Below are positions 48,425 to 61,959 of a stretch of 64,000 nucleotides of DNA, piece by piece. Origin of the DNA: Rutidosis leptorrhynchoides. Taxonomy: Eukaryota; Streptophyta; Magnoliopsida; Asterales; Asteraceae. A model generated the notes under the pieces. It saw only the letters and a program-made list of their open reading frames with translations, was not told the origin of the DNA and made no database searches. The number at the start of each line of letters is the position of its first letter. The stretch's first letter is position 1. The position numbers were made by a program, and so were the translations under genes. The stretch is from assembly GCF_046630445.1 (NCBI RefSeq), contig NC_092334.1, positions 104,603,501-104,667,500 of the forward strand, in the 5' to 3' direction.

Positions 48425-51400
48425 TGTAGTGACCCGAACTTTTCCATGTTTATATATATATTAATTGAGATTGATATTAACATGATTAAATGTTTCCAAC
48501 ATGTTAAGCAATCAAACTTGTTAAGACTTGATTAATTGAAATATGTTTCATATAGACAATTGACCTCCCAAGTTGACCGGTGATTTACGAACGTTAAAAC
48601 TTGCAAAAACTATATGATGACATATATATGGATATATATATAGTTAACATGATACTATGATAAGTAAACATATCATTAATTATATTAACAATGAACTACA
48701 TATATAAAAACAAGACTACTAACTTAATGATTTTTAAACGAGACATATATGTAACGATTATCGTTGTAAAGACATTTAATGTATATATATCATATTAAGA
48801 GATATTCATACATGATAATATCATGATAAAATAATAATTTAAAATCTCATTTGATATTATAAACATTGGGTTAACAACATTTAACAAGATCGTTAACCTA
48901 AAGGTTTCAAAACAACACTTACATGTAACGACTAACGATGACTTAACGACTCAGTTAAAATGTATATACATGTAGTGTTTTAATATGTATTTATAAACTT
49001 TTTAAAGACTTCAATACACTTATCAAAATACTTCTACTTAACAAAAATGCTTACAATTACATCCTCGTTCAGTTTCATTAACAATTCTACTCGTATGCAC
49101 CCGTATTCGTACTCGTACAATACACAGCTTTTAGATGTATGTACTATTGGTATATACACTCCAATGATCAGCTCTTAGCAGCCCATGTGAGTCACCTAAC
49201 ACATGTGGGAACTATCATTTGGCAACTAGCATGAAATATCTCATAAAATTACAAAAATATGAGTAATCATTCATGACTTATTTACATGAAAACAAAATTA
49301 CATATCCTTTATATCTAATCCATACACCAACGACCAAAAACACCTACAAACACTTTCATTCTTCAATTTTCTTCATCTAATTGATCTCTCTCAAGTTCTA
49401 TCTTCAAGTTCTAAGTGTTCTTCATATATTCTACAAGTTCTAGTTACATAAAATCAAGAATACTTTCAAGTTTGCTAGCTCACTTCCAATCTTGTAAGGT
49501 GATCATCCAACCTCAAGAAATCTTTGTTTCTTACAGTAGGTTATCATTCTAATACAAGGTAATAATCATATTCAAACTTTGGTTCAATTTCTATAACTAT
49601 AACAATCTTATTTCAAGTGATGATCTTACTTGAACTTGTTTTCGTGTCATGATTCTGCTTCAAGAACTTCGAGCCATCCAAGGATCCGTTGAAGCTAGAT
49701 CCATTTTTCTCTTTTCCAGTAGGTTTATCCAAGGAACTTAAGGTAGTAATGATGTTCATAACATCATTCGATTCATACATATAAAGCTATCTTATTCGAA
49801 GGTTTAAACTTGTAATCACTAGAACATATTTTAGTTAATTCTAAACTTGTTCGCAAACAAAAGTTAATCCTTCTAACTTGACTTTTAAAATCAACTAAAC
49901 ACATGTTCTATATCTATATGATATGCTAACTTAATGATTTAAAACCTGGAAACACGAAAATAACCGTAAAACCGGATTTACGCCGTCGTAGTAACACCGC
50001 TGTTTTGGGTTAGTTAATTAAAAACTATGATAAACTTTGATTTAAAAGTTGTTATTCTGAGAAAATTATTTTTATTATGAACATGAAACTATATCCAAAA
50101 ATTATGGTTAAACTCAAAGTGGAAGTATGTTTTCTAAAATGGTCATCTAGACGTCATTCTTTCGACTGAAATGACTACCTTTACAAAAACAACTTGTAAC
50201 TTATTTTTCCGACTTTAAACCTATACTTTTTCTGTTTAGATTCATAAAATAGAGTTTAATATGAAACCATAGCAATTTGATTCACTCAAAATGGATTTAA
50301 AATGAAGAAGTTATGGGTAAAACAAGATTGGATAATTTTTCTCATTTTAGCTACGTGAAAATTGGTAACAAATCTATTCCAACCATAACTTAATCAACTT
50401 GTATTGTATATTATGTAATCTTGAGATACCATAGACACGTATACAATGTTTTGACCTATCATGTCGACACATCTATATATATTTCGGAACAACCATAGAC
50501 ACTCTATATGTGAATGTTGGAGTTAGCTATACAGGGTTGAGGTTGATTCCAAAATATATATAGTTTGAGTTGTGATCAATACTGAGATACGTATACACTG
50601 GGTCGTGGATTGATTCAAGATAATATTTATCGATTTATTTTTGAACATCTAACTGTGGACAACTAGTTGTAGGTTACTAACGAGGACAGCTGACTTAATA
50701 AACTTAAAACATCAAAATATATTAAAAGTGTTGTAAATATATTTTGAACATACTTTGATATATATGTATATATTATTATAGGTTCGTGAATCAACCAGTG
50801 GCCAAGTCTTACTTCCCGACGAAGTAAAAATCTGTGAAAGTGAGTTATAGTCCCACTTTTAAAATCTAATATTTTTGGGATGAGAATACATGCAGGTTTT
50901 ATAAATGATTTACAAAATAGACACGAGTACGTGAAACTACATTCTATGGTTGAATTATCGAAATCGAATATGCCCCTTTTTATTAAGTCTGGTAATCTAA
51001 GAATTAGGGAACAGACACCCTAATTGATGCAAATCCTAAAGATAGATCTATTGGGCCTAACAAACCCCATCCAAAGTACCGGATGCTTTAGTACTTCGAA
51101 ATTTATATCATATCCGAAGGGTGTCCCGGAATGATGGGGATATTCTTATATATGCATCTTGTTAATGTCGGTTACCAGGTGTTCACCATATGAATGATTT
51201 TTATCTCTATGTATGGGATGTGTATTGAAATATGAAATCTTGTGGTCTATTATTATGATTTGATATATATAGGTTAAACCTATAACTCACCAACATTTTT
51301 GTTGACGTTTTAAGCATGTTTATTCTCAGGTGATTATTAAGAGCTTCCGCTGTCGCATACTTAAATAAGGACGAGATTTGGAGTCCATGCTTGTATGATA

Positions 51401-51672
51401 TTGTGTAAAAACTGCATTCAAGAAACTTATTTTGTTGTAACATATTTGTATTGTAAACCATTATGTAATGGTCGTGTGTAAACAGGATATTTTAGATTAT
51501 CATTATTTGATAATCTACGTAAAGCTTTTTAAACCTTTATTGATGAAATAAAGGTTATGGTTTGTTTTAAAATGAATGCAGTCTTTGAAAAACGTCTCAT
51601 ATAGAGGTCAAAACCTCGCAACGAAATCAATTAATATGGAACGTTTTTAATCAATAAGAACGGGACATTTCA
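48425..51672 (+). mobile_element. Element D: 5' LTR (3248 bp)
   Basis: Begins TGTAGTGACCCGAAC and ends ACATTTCA before the PBS. It is homologous over its length with the element A LTR in opposite orientation. It has the family block with hairpin CAACA-TTTT-TGTTG (51291-51304) and TTCTCAGGTGATT. It was inserted into element C. Confidence 0.93.
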
Positions 51673-51687
51673 GTTGGTATCCGAGCG
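51673..51687 (+). other. Element D: variant tRNA-Met primer binding site
   Basis: GTTGGTATCCGAGCG, the same one-base variant as element A, whereas C, E and F have ATCAGAGC. Confidence 0.75.
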
Positions 51688-51881
51688 TTGGTCTTAGAGA
51701 ACCAGAATTTTGCATTAGTGTGTCTTATCGAGTTTGTTAGGATGCATTAGTGAGTCTGGACTTCGACCGTGTTTACTTGAAAAATGATTGCTTAACAAAT
51801 TTTGTTGGAAACTATATATTTTTAACATGTGAATATTATGTGATATATTAATCTCTTAATGCGTTTGATATTATGTGATAG

Positions 51882-52496
51882 ATGTCTACCTCTAGAACAA
51901 GTCCCATTGACTCACCTAATAATAATGAAGAGTCAAATGTAAATTGGAATGATTCGTGGACTGATTCACAAGTTCCCGAAGAGGAACCGGAAGAAGAGTC
52001 GGAACCGGAAGAAGAATCGGAACCGGAAGAAGAATCGGAACCGGATGAAGAAATAGAACCGGTGGGGGAAATAATAAAACGGTTAAGTAAAAGAAAATCC
52101 TCAACCAACCGACCAAGGTTAATTATGGTCAATGGTGTTTCCGCCAAGGAAGCAAAATATTGGGAGGATTACCAATTCTCCGATGAATCGGATTCCGACG
52201 AGAATTCCGATGATGTTATAGAAATTACCCCAACTGAATTTAAAAAGGCAAAAGAAAATAATAAGGGAAAGGGCATAAAAATAGAGAAATCTAATTCCAA
52301 CCCCGATGAACTTTATATGTATCGTTAACCTCCGAAGTCCTTAAGTTGTAACAATGACCCGGGAACCTCTAAACCACCAGGTTTTTCTAAACCAATGTGG
52401 AAAACGATGGCTCGTATTAGGGAAACATCATATATCCCTAGAAACTTGGCAAAACGAACCAAAACCGAAGAAGAAGAAACAAGCGAGTCGGAATAA
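51882..52496 (+). pseudogene. Element D: acidic ORF0 with one nonsense codon
   Basis: Homologue of element A 8195-8821. It starts MSTSRTSPIDSPNNNEES, has repeated EPEEESE units, then the conserved LIMVNGVSAKEAKYW core and the SDESDSDEN acidic run. A TAA at 52326-52328 replaces the Gln codon of A. Past it the frame stays open with conserved KPPGFSKPMWKTMARIR and EEEETSESE to a stop at 52494-52496. Because the frame survives beyond the stop, the damage is recent. Function unknown. Confidence 0.75.
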
Positions 52497-52668
52497 GATA
52501 GTTGTATTCGTGTGGTGTAATATATGTAATATAGTATGCTTATGCTTTATGATATATGTAAAAATTGCTTGTATTAATAAGTATTTTTTTTTATGAATCT
52601 AACTCTTGTCTATTTTACAGTATAAAAACACAAAATGGATAGACAACCCAATATTTTAAGAGACCTAC

Positions 52669-55364
52669 TGTAATGACCCGGAATTTTCCGACCAAATTAT
52701 ACTTATGAGATTAATATTTACATAAATTAAACCATACCAACATGATAAGCAATCCAAATTGTTGAGACTTGTGTTTTTGAAAAGAGTTTTACACAACGTT
52801 TGACCGTCCAATATGACCGATGATATCACGAACTATATAACATACGATAATTATAAGTTTGTGTATATATATGTATTTATATATATTTAACATGATCTAA
52901 GGATGGTTTAACATCTCATTGTGTACTAATGACAATGAGTTATAAGTATATTTTGAAACTACTAACTTAAGTTTTCAAAACGATAACTATACGTTACATT
53001 CTTTGATATATATATACTTATAATCTATAATGCTTATACATGTATCGTATATATAATGTATTAAATCACTTTTTAAGGACTTAAATACATAAAACAATAT
53101 AAGTATATTCACAAAAGATAGCTATATTTGAATTCTCATTCTGTTTCCTCAAGATTTCTATACGTATATCTAGGGTATATGTACCCGTATCATACCCAGC
53201 TTCTATACGTATTTACTATTGGTATATACACATCAAATCAACATCCTAATCAACATTATTACTGCCCTAGATATGAGGTAACTAGGATTTGTCAAGTAGT
53301 ATGAATTATTAGTAAGAAAACAAAATTAGGAATCCTTTTCTTTCTTTATAAACTAAAAACGTTTTTATAAATGAACACCATTTCTTCACTCCATTTTCTC
53401 ATACCTACACCCTCATTTCTCTCTCAAAATACTCCTAACTTCATACTTGATCATCTCCAAGCATTTTCCCCATCATTTAGCTTCAATTACAAGCCTTAAA
53501 CACCATAAGAAAACTCTTTCAAGAACATATCAAAATAACCAATTAACCACCCATTTGAAGAAGTTTACTTCCAACCTTTTGATCTAACTCCACCACTCTT
53601 TGATTTCAAGATTATTTCTTATCTTTTGCAGTAACTTTGTCCAAGTAACTTGAGGTAGTAACCTTGTTCATAATCTTATTCAATTCATATTCATATAGCT
53701 ATCTTATTTTGTGGTATAAAATTTTAACAACAAGAACATAGTTTGAATGATTTCAAACTTGTTCGCAAACTAAATAGATCCTTCTAACTTGACTTTTAAA
53801 ACACTTCAAGACCTGTAATATATCATAATGATATGCTAACCTAACAAGATATAACTTGGTTTTACAAAGAACATCTTAAAAACTGAATCTACGTCGTCGG
53901 AGTGCAACCGGGGGCTGTTTTGGGTTGGATAATTAAAAACCATCTTGAACTTTGAATTGGAAGTTCATGTTCTGGAAAAATGATATTTCTTATGAATATG
54001 TTAACACATAAAAATTTCATGGTTTAACTCAAAGTGTAAGTATTTTTAGAAAAATGATCATTAAATGTTGTTTTTATGATGGAAAATGATCACTTTCATA
54101 AGTTTCAGCAAAGTTTGACCTATAATCTATGATTTCAAATACAAACTAAGGTATTTTCAGTTCATATTCTTAAAATTTGACTCAATCCAAGGAAGTGGCA
54201 AGTTGAACCAACAAAAACGGAGTTGTAATGAAGAAACTACGACTAAAACAAGATTGGGTATCCGAAGCTAGTTTAGCTACGAAAATATTTGGAGAAAAAG
54301 TAAATTAATCATATCTTTTCTAATTAATATGATATTTATATATAATTACTTATGATTTGATTTTATATATTTCAGGACCACCCGTAAACAACACGAGAAG
54401 ATTAATCATAAGACCTCATGATTGTACGCAACACGTCATTTGACAACACGGTACTTTATGTACGCAACACGTCATTTGACAACATGGTACCATGGGTCGA
54501 GATTAATTCTGATCAATACGAATACGATGGGGTCTTTATTTATTTTATTTAAGTAACTAATTGTGGACCACTAACATCGGACTGCTAACTACGGACTAAG
54601 AAAATATTAAAAGTATATATATATGTAACGATTACTTAAAAAGAAAATATGTTGATATATTATATATATGGTTAGGTTCGTGATATCTATCGGAGACCAA
54701 GTCGAATTAAATACCTTCAAGGCAAAAGTGAGTTTCATTTGCTCCCTTTTTAATTGCTTTTGCAATATATATTTTTGGGCTGAGAATACATGCGCTGCTT
54801 TTATAAATGTTTACAAAATAGACACAAGTACTTAAAAATATATTCTACGTTGAGTTGTACCACTGGCATATTTCCCTGTAGCTTGGTAACTACTATTTAC
54901 ATGGGTATTGTAAACGCGAATCCTGTTGATAGATCTATCGGGCCTGACAACCCCAACCGGACTGGACGACCAGTATTCAACGGTTGCACAGTACTTCGTT
55001 TTGGTGACTACACTTGGTACGGTGTAGTGATATTTCATAATAAAGGGAATATGCGACGTTAATTAAATGTTAAGTATGGTTACCAAGTGCTCAACCACTT
55101 AGAATGCTTTACATACACTTGCGAGTGTATTATGTTTATGATTATGAAATCTTGTGGTCTATTAACATATTGAAATGATTGTCATGATAAACCTATGAAC
55201 TCACCAACCTTTTGGTTGACACTTTAAAGCATGTTTATTCTCAGGTACGAATTAAGTCTTCCGCTGTGCATTTGCTCAATATAAGGGCATTACTTGGAGC
55301 CGATTATCGCAATGGGACCAAATGTTGATGACTTCGTCCAGGTGGATTAGGACGGGTCCTTTCA
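52669..55364 (+). mobile_element. Element E: 5' LTR (2696 bp)
   Basis: Begins TGTAATGACCCGG and ends CCTTTCA. TSD CCTAC lies at 52664-52668 and 61960-61964. Compared with its 3' twin I count roughly 26 substitutions and one 2-bp indel (about 99% identity). It includes a TTTATAAACTA TATA-type box near 53350 with a pyrimidine-rich stretch after it, a 36-bp-spaced direct repeat (54423 and 54459, TGTACGCAACACGTCATTTG), and hairpin CAACC-TTTT-GGTTG (55205-55218). Confidence 0.95.
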
Positions 55365-55379
55365 GTTGGTATCAGAGCG
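55365..55379 (+). other. Element E: primer binding site (initiator tRNA-Met type)
   Basis: GTTGGTATCAGAGCG right after the LTR, the standard form. Confidence 0.9.
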
Positions 55380-55775
55380 GTGGTCGTAGCGAACCAGGTC
55401 TTGCATTAGTGTGTCTAACTAGTAGTTGTTAGGATGCATTAATGAGTCTGGACTTCGACCGTGTCTACATGTCAAAAGTTTTGCTTATCATTTCTAGTCG
55501 GAAATCATCTGCTTATCATCCTTAAGAAATTACCTGCTTATCATTCATAAGTCTAGACACGTTTTACTGCATTTACTGCATTGATAGTGTATAGACGAAT
55601 TCTTATCTTAGCATATCTGTTATTGCGAACTTTGACTGATATCTTTTCAAAGATTCTCCGTAATTTACGGGATTTTGGTATTATATATACATATGTAAAT
55701 TATGTATTGAAGAGTACCAAATCTAACTCCTATAATCTATTCCATACCAAAAATTCATTTTCCCCATTATACAAG

Positions 55776-56222
55776 ATGGATTCCGCATCTAGTTCGAATT
55801 CTTCAGATTCCGACAGTTATGCCGATATGGATTTCCATTCGGGCTCCGAAAGCAGCGTCACCGAAATGGATCAACCAATTTCCCATCATCTATTCTGGAT
55901 GAATTGGGGATGGGTTCGTAATATACTAAATCACTGGAGACAAGAAGAAGGTGATCCATTCCATCCACCAAATTACCCTCTTGGCGATGAACCTGAAGCA
56001 CTTACCGGCGAACCTATTCGAAACACCATTTTCTCTCTCATTTCTAGAGTATCTCGTCACGATTATATACTATCCCATATTACAAATCTTGTTCATTCGC
56101 TCGCTCCAACCGCCAATCATCCCAGTGTACTAGCAGAAGTTAACGAACTTCGCGCTCGCGTGACGGCTTTGGAAAACATGGTGCGAAGGTTGCAAACACC
56201 AGCAGCAGCACCAGCAGCATAA
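55776..56222 (+). CDS. Element E: WMNWGWVR ORF, unknown protein of non-autonomous elements
   Basis: Intact ORF of 148 aa. Residues 1-35 are Ser/Asp/Glu-rich. Residues ~36-85 form a conserved core (MDQPISHHLFWMNWGWVR, NHWRQEEGDPFHPPN, EPEALTGEPIRNTIF). The C-terminal third is a likely coiled coil (EVNELRARVTALENMVRRL) and ends in an Ala/Pro tail. ATG 55776 is chosen because element C starts at the same place. I do not recognise the family: there is no zinc knuckle and no clear gag capsid motif. It is the only ORF of this 9.3-kb element, so the element must borrow RT and integrase. The coiled coil would suit self-assembly or a gag-like role, but that is a guess. Confidence 0.7.
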   Translation: MDSASSSNSSDSDSYADMDFHSGSESSVTEMDQPISHHLFWMNWGWVRNILNHWRQEEGDPFHPPNYPLGDEPEALTGEPIRNTIFSLISRVSRHDYILSHITNLVHSLAPTANHPSVLAEVNELRARVTALENMVRRLQTPAAAPAA

Positions 56223-56595
56223 TCAGCACCACCATCAATAACATCAACAATACCATCATCACCACTAACAAACAACATCCGCATCACACGTCTCGACATC
56301 ATAATCTGTCCCACAAACATCAACATCATACACACCATAGATACCAAGGAGTACTAACAATAATGAACGATGAAGTATTGATCCATAACTTCATTGATAT
56401 TCTGCGAAGAATATGTGGTTTCAAAAAGTTTTAGAGATTTCTTATTCTAGCTCAAACCGAAAAGCAAATGAGATTAATATCATATTAACTCATTAAATTC
56501 ATGATTTCATCTGAAGAAAATATATATGTATATATGTTTTCATAAAGATTGTAATTAAAAGTTCTTTTGTACAAAATATTAATGGTGAATTTTTT

Positions 56596-56616
56596 TTAAC
56601 GGGTAGGTAATACCCG
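56596..56616 (+). other. Element E: internal PPT-like motif
   Basis: TTAACGGGTAGGTAATACCC, the same as element C 45588-45608 and matching the 3' PPT at 59251-59265 over 14 bases. Confidence 0.6.
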
Positions 56617-59250
56617 AGGAATAATTAGATTTCATCTTAATAAGTTACATTGTACATTCGTCGAAGTAGATTCAACAGTCATTTACTATCCTACTTACAA
56701 CCATCGATATACATATCCGTTCACCGCAGAATAACCATTTTCATTCAATTTCATATTTAGATTTTGACTTCCCAGAATCCAACAAGTGGCATATGAAGAA
56801 AACATATGACAAAATAAAATCTGTTAGAAACAAACAAATTAACTATGAAAAATTTTGTTAAGAATCCACGATTACTGTTCCAGCTAACTGTTCCTAGCTA
56901 ACTGATTACATTTTATTTATCGCAGTTTATTTATCGCAATTTAATTATCGCACTTTTATTTATCGTCATTTAATTTCTGTAATTACTTTACGCACTTTAA
57001 ATATCGGGACACGTATACAATGTTTTGACATATCATATCGACGCATCTATATATATTATTTGGAATCACCATAGACACTCTATATGCAGTAATGATCGAG
57101 TTCTCTATACAGGGTTGAGGTTGATTCTATAATAATATATATAGTTTGAGTTGTGATCGAGTCTGAGACGTATACGGGTCACGACACGTATTAATTAATT
57201 CGTATATTATATATTAAACTATATATGAATTATTGGACTGTTACTGTGGACTATCGACTGTGGACTAATGACGTTGGACAATTAAAATGAATTAAAATAT
57301 TGATTATAACATATGAAACTAAACATTTCTTCAAGATTGCCACTTCATTTCATCTTAAACCTCATTGTATCTCGACGATTACAATCAGCGTTCAAATCTA
57401 TCATGATTCTTAATAACACCTCAATCGAGAGGATAAACCAACCGCACTTCATCTACGGAAGAAAAGATTGATGCATATAGTTATGCACCTGAAAAACCCT
57501 CGAAAACTGAGTAAACGTTTGACACGTATCTGTTCTAGTTCCTTTGACATTGTTATTACCGAAGATCGTTTTGCAATCCCTTTCCAAAGTAGCTAATTTT
57601 GTCACAGCTCCAGCAAGTCAACTCCGACTTTTCATCCGAAACAACTTTATTATAACCGCGATATATATGCGTACTCTTTATTGTTACTGGGGAACCTTTT
57701 ATATTTCACAATATTACCATCAGCGATTAATCATTCTAAAAACACAATTCTCCTGAAACTACCTCGGTTTGATAACCGATGACCCAGATCAGTTAACTTT
57801 GAAAATGCTGACGAAGCAGCATGTTGTAGATGATCTTAATGGCCAAAAGTTTGATGATAAAGAAAGGAGTGTTAGGAACGCTCGATAGAAAATTTAGTAC
57901 CGAAAAGCGGATTATGCGAAACTATGAAGAAAGCCGTGGACAAATCACAAAGAATAAGTTTGCCTTCAAAGAATCCAAATGATTATGTGCCTGCTGAAAT
58001 CGTTAGCAAACATCTTATTTCTCATTCTAAACCTTCACAAACAAATCTTCTTCATCATCCATTGATATTAGAAATTCTAAGATATTCTCGTATGTTCTAT
58101 TATAAATATCCTCCATATTTCTGGCGATATTTTCACAACTATTCATATCTGAGATCATTTATCTCTCCGTAATATCTGCAACATAAAAGAAACTGTGTTA
58201 GTTTCTAAATTCTGAAACCTTCGAGTTTAAAATATGAATGTTTTGAAGTAGTGTTGGGAACTGAAGCATGGATTAGTATAATATAATGACACTTGATCAA
58301 CGTCATTATATTACAGTAAGTCATGCTGAGTTTCTAATGAAGCATGATGATTCACAGTACCTTCATCATGTGCCATTTACACGACTCTTACATTCTATCT
58401 AATCTCTAAACATATCAAGAGAATATTTTTCTGGATGACTCGGTCTTCTCCAGGGTATTCTGGTAATTTAACAAATCAAAATCATTCTATTACCATTTTC
58501 TTCTTAGAGCATTAGCTATGTTCATTCTGAATTTCATATCTACGAATTCTGGACCATTACTCGCTTGACTCGAAGTCGGGAAGAGAAAACGAAAGCATGA
58601 AGCTCCGAAAAATAATGAAGAATATAAACTCCGATAATAACCCCGAAATTACAAACCGTATATATCAAAGCAGATAGCAATATAGAGACACTAGAGAATT
58701 AGAAACACTATAAACACAAGAGTATAGTAGAAGTAAATAGATTCTTCTGGTGGTAGATGAAAAAGAAGAATGACAGATATAAAAATTAGGAGTATATCAA
58801 GAATCAGGACTGGATGGAGCATATTGATGAATGCTTTAAAGTAAGAATCAAGGGAGAAAGAATAGAAGGTGTGAGTTGTGGAAAATAAGGAAACGAAGGG
58901 GTGAATTTATAGTGAAATATCCGACAGAGCAATCGAAACAGATTATTGCATATAATCAACGAAAATCCTGATTTCCTTAATCACCAAAGAACCAAATCTT
59001 ATTACGTAAGATTCTCTTTAAATCCCTTAAATCCCGAAAATCAATCATAACTACGTCATCGGTTAAGACGAATATATTTTACTCATCTCACTCTTTTACG
59101 ATAGTCTCATTTATATTCTTCGCATAATCGAATCATTTTATCTACATTACTCAATGATGATAAAACTCCATTATCACCTTATATTTTTCATGAAAACCTT
59201 CTTATTGTTATCCATAACAACCTCTATCAAATTTCGGGGACGAAATTTCT
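56617..59250 (+). other. Element E: non-coding internal region
   Basis: About 2.6 kb collinear with element C, with no long ORF. It contains the PABP-like fragment and a minus-strand TTTCACTATAAATTCACC (TATA box at 58904-58912) followed on that strand by a pyrimidine-rich stretch, an antisense promoter candidate. Confidence 0.65.
57795..58020 (+). pseudogene. Element E: poly(A)-binding protein-like fragment
   Basis: Frame pieces read VNFENADEAA (the RNP1-side motif of PABP RRM3), then VVDDLNGQKFDDKE, a decayed linker, MKKAVDKSQRISL, and KNPNDYVPAEIV, which parallels the KNLDDSV start of RRM4. Stops at about 57888 and 57897, plus frame shifts, show it is not translated as a whole. It occupies the same position as element C 47005-47250, so it was present in their common ancestor. 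Confidence 0.6.
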
Positions 59251-59265
59251 TTAACGGGTAGGTAC
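59251..59265 (+). other. Element E: 3' polypurine tract-like motif
   Basis: TTAACGGGTAGGTAC directly before the 3' LTR, identical to the minus-strand motif at 99-113 of element A. Confidence 0.75.
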
Positions 59266-61959
59266 TGTAATGACCCGGAATTTTCCGACCAAATTATACT
59301 TATGAGATTAATATTTACATAAATTAAACCATACCAACATGATAAGCAATCCAAATTGTTGAGACTTATGTTTTTGAAAAGAGTTTTACACAACGTTTGA
59401 CCGTCCAATATGACCGATGATATCACGAACTATATAACATACGATAATTATAAGTTTGTGTATATATATGTATTTATATATATTTAACATGATCTAAGGA
59501 TGGTTTAACATCTCATTGTGTACTAATGACAATGAGTTATAAGTATATTTTGAAACTACTAACTTAAATTTTCAAAACGATAACTATACGTAACATTCTT
59601 TGATATATATACTTATAATCTATAATGCTTATACATGTATTGTATATATAATGTATTTAATCACTTTTTAAGGACTTAAATACATAAAACAATATAATTA
59701 TATTCACAAAAGATAGCTATATTTGAATTCTCATTCCGTTTCCTCAAGATTTCTATACGTATATCTAGGGTATATGTACCCGTATCATACCCAGCTTCTA
59801 TACGTATTTACTATTGGTATATACACATCAAATCAACATCCTAATCAACATTATTACTGTCCTAGATATGAGGTAACTAGGATTTGTCAAGTAGTATGAA
59901 TTATTAGTAAGAAAACAAAATTAGGAATCCTTTTCTTTCTTTATAAACTAAAAACGTTTTTATAAATGAACACCATTTCTTCACTCCATTTTCTCATACC
60001 TACACCCTCATTTCTCTCTCAAAATACTCCTAACTTTATACTTGATCATCTCCAAGCATTTTCCCCATCATTTAGCTTCAATTACAAGCCTTAAACACCA
60101 TAAGAAAACTCTTTCAAGAACATATCAAAATAACCAATTAACCACCCATTTGAAGAAGTTTACTTCCAACCTTTTGATCTAACTCCACCACTCTTTGATT
60201 TCAAGATTATTTCTTATCTTTTGCAGTAACTTTGTCCAAGTAACTTGAGGTAGTAACCTTGTTCATAATCTTATTCAATTCATATTCATATAGCTATCTT
60301 ATTTTGTGGTATAAAATTTTAACAACAAGAACATAGTTTGAATGATTTCAAACTTGTTCACAAACTAAATAGATCCTTCTAACTTGACTTTTAAAACACT
60401 TAAAGACCTGTAATATATCATAATGATATGCTAACCTAACAAGATATAACTTGGTTTTACAAAGAACATCTTAAAAACTGAATCTACGTCGTCGGAGTGC
60501 AACCGGGGGCTGTTTTGGGTTGGATAATTAAAAACCATCTTGAACTTTGAATTGGAAGTTCATGTTCTGGAAAAATGATATTTATTATGAATATGTTAAC
60601 ACATAAAAATTTCATGGTTTAACTCAAAGTGTAAGTATTTTTAGAAAAATGATCATTAAATGTTGTTTTTATGATGGAAAATGATCACTTTCATAAGTTT
60701 CACCAAAGTTTGACCTATAACGTATGATTTCAAATACAAACTAAGGTATTTTCAGTTCATATTCTTAAAATTTGACTCGATCCAAGGAAGTGGCAAGTTG
60801 AACCAACAAAAACGGAGTTGTAATGAAGAAACTACGACTAAAACAAGATTGGGTATCCGAAGCTAGTTTAGCTACGAAAATATTTGGAGAAAAAGTAAAT
60901 TAATCATATCTTTTCTAATTAATATGATATTTATATATAATTACTTATGATTTAATTTTATATATTTCAGGACCACCCGTAAACAACACGAGAAGATTAA
61001 TCATAAGACCTCATGATTGTACGCAACACGTCATTTGACAACACGGTACTTTATGTACGCAACACGTCATTTGACAACATGGTACCATGGGTCGAGATTA
61101 ATTCTGATCAATACGAATACGATGGGGTCTTTATTTATTTTATTTAAGTAACTAATTGTGGACCACTAACATCGGACTGCTAACTACGGACTAAAAAAAT
61201 ATTAAAAGTATATATATATGTAACGATTACTTAAAAAGAAAATATGTTGATATATTATATATATGGTTAGGTTCGTGATATCTATCGGAGACCAAGTCGA
61301 ATTAAATACCTTCAAGGCAAAAGTGAGTTTCATTTGCTCCCTTTTTAATTGCTTTTGCAATATATATTTTTGGGCTGAGAATACATGCGCTGCTTTTATA
61401 AATGTTTACAAAATAGACACAAGTACCTAAAAATATATTCTACGTTGAGTTGTACCACTGGCATATTTCCCTGTAGCTTGGTAACTACTATTTACATGGG
61501 TATTGTAAACGCGAATCCTGTTGATAGATCTATCGGGCCTGACAACCCCAACCGGACTGGACGACCAGTATTCAACGGTTGCACAGTACTTTGTTTTGGT
61601 GACTACACTTGGTACGGTGTAGTGATATTTCATAATAAAGGGAATATGCGACGTTGATTAAATGTTAAGTATGGTTACCAAGTGCTCAACCACTTAGAAT
61701 GCTTTACATACACTTGCGAGTGTATTATGTTTATGATTATGAAATCTTGTGGTCTATTAACATATTGAAATGATTGTCATGATAAACCTATGAACTCACC
61801 AACCTTTTGGTTGACGCTCTAAAGCATGTTTATTCCCAGGTACGAATTAAGTCTTCCGCTGTGCATTTGCTCAATATAAGGGCATTACTTGGAGCCGATC
61901 ATCGCAATGGGACCAAATGTTGATGACTTCGTCCAGGTGGATTAGGACGGGTCCTTTCA
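59266..61959 (+). mobile_element. Element E: 3' LTR (2694 bp)
   Basis: Twin of 52669-55364, ending CCTTTCA before the TSD CCTAC (61960-61964). Hairpin at 61800-61813 is CAACC-TTTT-GGTTG. Here the usual CTCAGGT reads CCCAGGT. Element E therefore spans 52669-61959 (9291 bp) and is complete. Confidence 0.95.

Noticed and set aside
54790-55062. A 90-residue ORF, repeated at 61385-61657
   Set aside because: It lies in the element E LTRs, overlaps the conserved LTR block, and shows no domain. The copies differ as neutral DNA would.
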